Assembly (NCBI GenBank): GCA_029255685.2
Contig: CM055320.2
Coordinates: 49,912,910 to 49,976,909, forward strand
Source: Silene conica
Taxonomy: Eukaryota > Streptophyta > Magnoliopsida > Caryophyllales > Caryophyllaceae
Direction: 5' to 3'
Length of the DNA stretch: 64,000 bases
Shown here: positions 59,738 to 64,000 of the stretch, piece after piece
Layout of the letters: each line of letters starts with the position of its first letter
How positions within the stretch are numbered: the first letter of the stretch is position 1
Program-made: the position numbers and the translations under genes
Notes under the pieces: generated by a model
What the model saw: only the letters and a program-made list of their open reading frames with translations
Database searches by the model: none
Told to the model about the DNA's origin: nothing

Positions 59738-59901
59738 GTATCTCCTCTTTTTGCCTCCTCTCTAAACAACTCTTACCCCACCGCTTCAGACCCATTTGTT
59801 GTTACTCTATATTCCACCTTCCATTTCATTTCTATCATTTCTTTTATTAATCAAACGTATCAAATTTTGATTGAACGCATCAAGTAGTAAAAAGCATAAT
59901 A

Positions 59902-60188
59902 CTTCCTCCGTTTAAATTCAAAGCGTATATATGCTTTTTTTTTATAAATATTAAGGAAGATATTAAAAAATTATTAAAAGTACACTCGGAAGTGTTTAAG
60001 ATATTTTTTTATTAATTTAAATGTGTGATAGTGAATTAAAAATGGGTCATTCAATAACATTTTGTGTAAATAATTAATGTTCATAAGGATATATTTTAGT
60101 AATTTTTTTGGGTTTATTAGGATAGTGGTAGTTTGAATATAAATGGATTAAAATAAAATATGTGTGAGTTGGATTTAAATGGAGGGAG
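59902..60188. mobile_element. Stowaway-like MITE 1
   Basis: 287 bp. Terminal inverted repeats CTTCCTCCGTTTAAATTCAA and (inverse) CTCCCTCCATTTAAATCCAA, flanked by TA (59900-59901, 60189-60190). Confidence 0.85.
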
Positions 60189-60567
60189 TATTTTATATTG
60201 CATGCCCTCAGCCCCTCCTCATCCCTTTAGGATATGTATATGTTTGGAGTACTTACGTTTCTCCTTCAAATTTTGTTGTAAATGATTTACTCAACTTTAG
60301 TATTAAAGATTATTGATGGCACCAATATTATACATATACTTTACTTTACAAAATACAATATTCTAATGCAAAACCTAATTTTCTACGCATCTATCAACTT
60401 GACTCATATTTAAGCCACGTCCGACTAGCCTTAAAACTATCCGCTTGCTTGTCTTGCTTGTGACCGTCAAGGTTATAACATTGTACATTCTCTTTTCCTT
60501 TTCAACATTATTTAAAAAATTTAAACCACAGAGCTCAAGAATTTGTGTAAAACTAGAGGCATGTTAA
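60189..60567. other. Intergenic, nothing recognised
   Basis: AT-rich, no ORF of note. Confidence 0.5.
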
Positions 60568-60909
60568 AGACCATCCCCAAGCAAGGTCGATTGGGAGGTC
60601 GATTTGGGGTCGAGTCAAGTTAATTGTAATTAAGAAATCGATTAGAATTGACTCAAGTCGATTTGAGTCACAAATCGACCCAATTTGAGGTAAATTGACT
60701 CATCAATCGACCTCATACGTGACACATTTTAATTGGTTTCAACCATTTAAGAAAAAGAAAAGCTAAAAAAGTGGTTGTTTGGGAGGGTTTATTGACCTAG
60801 GTCGTGACTTCTGCTTGGTTGGGTTTAAGTGGTCAAGGTCAATAAGGAGAGATTAAGGCCTAATATGCAATTGACCCGATTAAATTGACTTGTTGCTTGG
60901 GAATGGTCC
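60568..60909. mobile_element. Tourist-like MITE
   Basis: 342 bp. Imperfect terminal inverted repeats AGACCATCCCCAAGCAA and (inverse) GGACCATTCCCAAGCAA, TSD TAA (60565-60567, 60910-60912). The interior has several GGTCGATT-type repeats. Confidence 0.7.
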
Positions 60910-61790
60910 TAAGAAATGAAAAGTCACAAGGATGAGTTCTGTTTTGGAAGCTATAGAAATATTATTATTATTATTATTATTATTTGGAATGAAGTCTAAA
61001 TCTGTACTCGTTATTTTCGGTTTGCATTGCGTAAACTCACGGTTATATGTAATAGACTGCAAATCAGTATATTAGGTTAGCCATCAGGATAACAGACTCA
61101 AAATCTATTAAATATGGACTCAAAATGTATTAGATATGGACTACGGCAAGGATAATTCACAAGTCTTTTCCTATTGGAAATTATTATTATTATTGCTATT
61201 ATTATTATGATGATGATTATGATGGTCAGGAGAATACAAAAAAGAGTGAGTGGTGGAATTTCATAATCAAAGTTTTTGTGATATTATTAGTGGGACGGAC
61301 TTAGTTGTATTAGATACGACTCATTAGTTGTCGGACTCTTTTGGCATGCAGTGGGCAGCACGTTCAATGATTAATACTAGTCCTTTAAAGCTGTCTCACT
61401 ATTTTTTTTCATTCTAGTACTTTGTCCACCATCACAAATTTCACAAATTTTACTTTACCGCACGGTTTCGATCAACTAAAAAGTTACCAACTTTTGATAA
61501 ATAGTTATCACTTTTAATTTATTAGTGACCATTTTTTTATTAAAAATGGCTTATTTTTTTAAAGTGCTCACTATTTATTTCAAAATGGTTACTCTTTACC
61601 AAAAAAATTATTACAGTTTGAAAAACAAACACGGGATGAGACCGCGCACAAGATAGGATAACTACTGGTCCACTATATTAGCGGTGTTTTACAATAAATG
61701 CAGGTCTCGTACATTAAAAAAAGCCCATAAATATGCATAATGGATCTTCTACATTTCTTCTCTTTCCATTTCCTCTCACAAACATTGCTA
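60910..61790. other. Intergenic with (ATT)n microsatellites
   Basis: ATT tracts at 60959-60983 and 61180-61210. Near-repeat CTCAAAATCTATTAAATATG / CTCAAAATGTATTAGATATG at 61087-61137. No gene. Confidence 0.55.
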
Positions 61791-62032
61791 CTCCCCGTCA
61801 TTCTTTACATTTACTTTTTGACACTATTCACAGGTCAAGAAAATCTATAATATTCTCGACAATTTATAAGAAAAAACATAGTCATGTGAGTTCTTGTTTT
61901 ATTCGTCTTTGTGAATACATTAAAAATATCAAACTTTTATAATTTTTATAAATGCAAAATAAAAGATATTGATGGTGTAAAATGCACATCGACAAATGTG
62001 AAAAAGTAAACGTAAAGAACCAACAGAGGGAG
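61791..62032. mobile_element. Stowaway-like MITE 2 (degenerate)
   Basis: 242 bp between TA dinucleotides (61789-61790, 62033-62034). Inverted ends CTCCCCGTCATTCTTTACAT and (inverse) CTCCCTCTGTTGGTTCTTTA, both continuing into TTACTTTTT. Confidence 0.7.
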
Positions 62033-62182
62033 TATATTATATATTTCAATCCCTTTCATTTACTTTTTTATATCCAAATAAATCTACAAGCATCCGATCA
62101 ATCCTAGATTTAATCCGAACCGTTGAGAAGTAATGGACCTCCAAAGAAATGGAGAGGATCCTTACTCATAAATATACATGTA

Positions 62183-63625
62183 TTAGCTTAGAACCCGTGC
62201 AAATTTGCACGGAAATGCATAGTTGAATAGTACGTAGTTCTATATAGATAAATGTTTACAACGTATAAAAAAATCAGAATAATAGTGTTGTCAATAGGTT
62301 AGAATAGTCAACACAACTCATTATTTGTAATTTGAAATTTGGGGTAATATTTGGTCTTACTTTTTATCTTTATTTATAAACTCATATTTTCAGTTACTTA
62401 ACTATCACAGTTTATACTTTATTATTGTCACATTTTAAAGTATTTGAGAACAATAGTTGTTATAGATCCAAAAATAGGCTGATTAAGACCCAACATTGAC
62501 CCAAACTACAACACCTGAATGTGACCCAAAATCTGAATAAATCCTACACAGCCAAAAATTACCTAAATTATCTTGACTCATAATTGATCCAACCCGAAGT
62601 GGCCGATTTGAAACCACCTAGATCCAAAATTACGATTTTGCTCTTGATCATTAACCCGAAAATGACTCGACCCACTTAAACCGACCAACACGTCAAAATA
62701 AATCAGAAACCCAAAATGACCGACCCAACCTGAATTATTCCGAAATAATGATGAACTAAACTTACCCGGCCCTAATTGGTCCGACAAAACTTGATTCGAC
62801 CCATTTACCAAGTATAGTATGAAAAAAGTATACCAAAACAATGAGGGCAAAAGTAAAAGGGTGTAAGTAAGGAAATACATTGTGTCATAGGTTTGGACTG
62901 ATATTGTCGTTTTGGTGGACTGTGCGTAATTTGTACGGTTTTCATTTACGGAAAGTATGTGTTTTGTGGAGAAATATCGTAGTAGTAGTTTCATTTTGCA
63001 GTAAAATAAGTCATACAAAATTAATTAATATCTCAGTAGGAATGTTTAGTATGTTCTCGTTCTTTTTTAAAGCCTTTGATTATAAAATATTGTCGTCAAA
63101 AAACCTGAAAAATAAGTCATACAAAATTAATGTCAAGTAATTATAAACCTTGAACATAAAATCTAAATTCTATCTAAATTTTTGCAAACATAAAAAAGAT
63201 TGGTTTATTGAATTACATTAGCAAATGCTCTCTATTTCTTTACAAATAAGAGATTATTGACTGATAATACTCCGTAAACATTTCAGTACTCAGGTAAAAT
63301 CAAATAGATAAAAATTCTACATAATCAAATCATAAAAGAGAAATAAATTATAAATGTATATAGATAACATGAGTAGCTAAAATTATAAAAGAGAAAATAT
63401 AATAATACTATAATATAATAATCACAATTAATATTAATTTGAAACTAAGTAATAATTTTACCATAAAAAGAGAAATATTTTAAGAAGATATTGTCCATAT
63501 ACGTATTGCTTAAACAAAAGATACGCAGTATAATTTTAGGATTTTAAGCGGGAAATTTTTTAACGTGAAAGCGACACGTGTTCAACCTAATGAATATCGG
63601 TTCTTCTTTTATACTTATATTTAGA
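62183..63625 (-). mobile_element. Non-autonomous Helitron 2
   Basis: On the minus strand: A (63626), TCTAAATATAAGTATAAAAG... , an 18-nt palindrome CCGTGCAAATTTGCACGG (62195-62212), eight bases, then CTAA (62186-62183) and T. Start, hairpin, terminus and A/T target all fit a Helitron. No Rep/helicase. The interior has short ORFs without recognisable domains. Confidence 0.55.
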
Positions 63626-63693
63626 TGAGTGTGTATGAGTGTATTATACATCAAGATTTATATAAATTTCATTGATAAGGCTTGTAAAATTAG

Positions 63694-64000
63694 TGTAAAA
63701 CCCCACCTCGCGACAGCGGAAAATAAACATACAAGATACCAGAAATGCAGCGGAATTTAAACTTTTTATATAAACATAACTAAACATGCGAGGTGAAAGT
63801 ATCACTAATACTGTAAATGCGGAAATGTAAGAAACATAGATAAGTATATCAGTCATAAGTACCAAACTGCAGCCCGGGATAGCATATCCCTACAGGCACA
63901 AAACTGTATAATCCAAAACTAAGATCTAGCTAACGAAAGTAAGGTAAGTCATCGATGAAGGATCATCGCTCGTTAGCCTCTATGAATTCCCCCTGTATCA
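63694..64000 (-). repeat. Start of a B-related LTR, cut by the window edge
   Basis: TGTAAAACCCCACCTCGCG and the following GCGGAAAAT...AGAAATGCAGCGGAATTTAAA parallel 11410-11480 with divergence. Probably an element or solo LTR continuing past 64000. Confidence 0.75.

Overview
The window is plant nuclear DNA made almost entirely of nested LTR retrotransposons. Lineage signatures (SIRE/Maximus-like Ty1-copia, Athila-like and Tekay-like Ty3-gypsy, TRIMs, Stowaway and Tourist MITEs, Helitrons, a Pack-CACTA) point to a repeat-rich flowering plant, probably a eudicot. The species cannot be fixed from the sequence. No rRNA, tRNA gene or CRISPR was seen. Only one possible host exon was found, at 59523-59737.

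Layout. Positions 1-57819 are one old minus-strand copia element (G). Its 3' LTR (1-1290) is cut by the window edge and its 5' LTR is 56400-57819; every other element up to 57819 sits inside it. Insertion series 1: Athila-like gag-protease element A (3421-32360, TSD GAGAG) broke the post-pol ORF of G. A received two TRIMs (6439-6993, TSD CAACC; 10165-10717, TSD ATGT). The 3' LTR of A was broken by gypsy element B (11410-31181, TSD CGACC). The 3' LTR of B was broken by LARD-like element C (12438-25062), and one LTR of C by a Pack-CACTA (12992-16936, TSD TGG). Insertion series 2: solo LTR F (33834-51558 including its insert, TSD AAGTA) broke the RT of G. F was broken by Tekay chromovirus D (33942-50361, TSD AGTTC), and the 3' LTR of D by a second Athila-like non-autonomous element E (35156-41521, TSD ATAAT). 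G>A>B>C>CACTA is five levels deep and G>F>D>E is four.

The right flank (57820-64000) is AT-rich. It holds two non-autonomous Helitrons (58810-59432 and 62183-63625), two Stowaway-like MITEs, one Tourist-like MITE, a candidate first exon of a GRDP/DUF1399-like gene, and from 63694 the start of another LTR related to B.

The most unusual signal is a repeated 33-bp architecture in A and E: a 12-bp palindromic box of the type GGTCGGTCGACC or GGTCGACCGACC, a 9-bp spacer of variable sequence, and a second 12-bp box. I count 20 occurrences, about 15 of them at non-duplicated sites, in LTRs, UTRs and in-frame within coding sequence. Solo LTR F carries the same 21/22-bp layout with a different palindrome (CGATCGAG core). 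The LTR of B carries five compact CCAGCCGG/CCGGCTGG cassettes, one of which contains the exact A/E 12-mer. The second notable item is the Pack-CACTA, which carries exon-intron-exon fragments of a CIPK-type kinase and a WAT1-related transporter.
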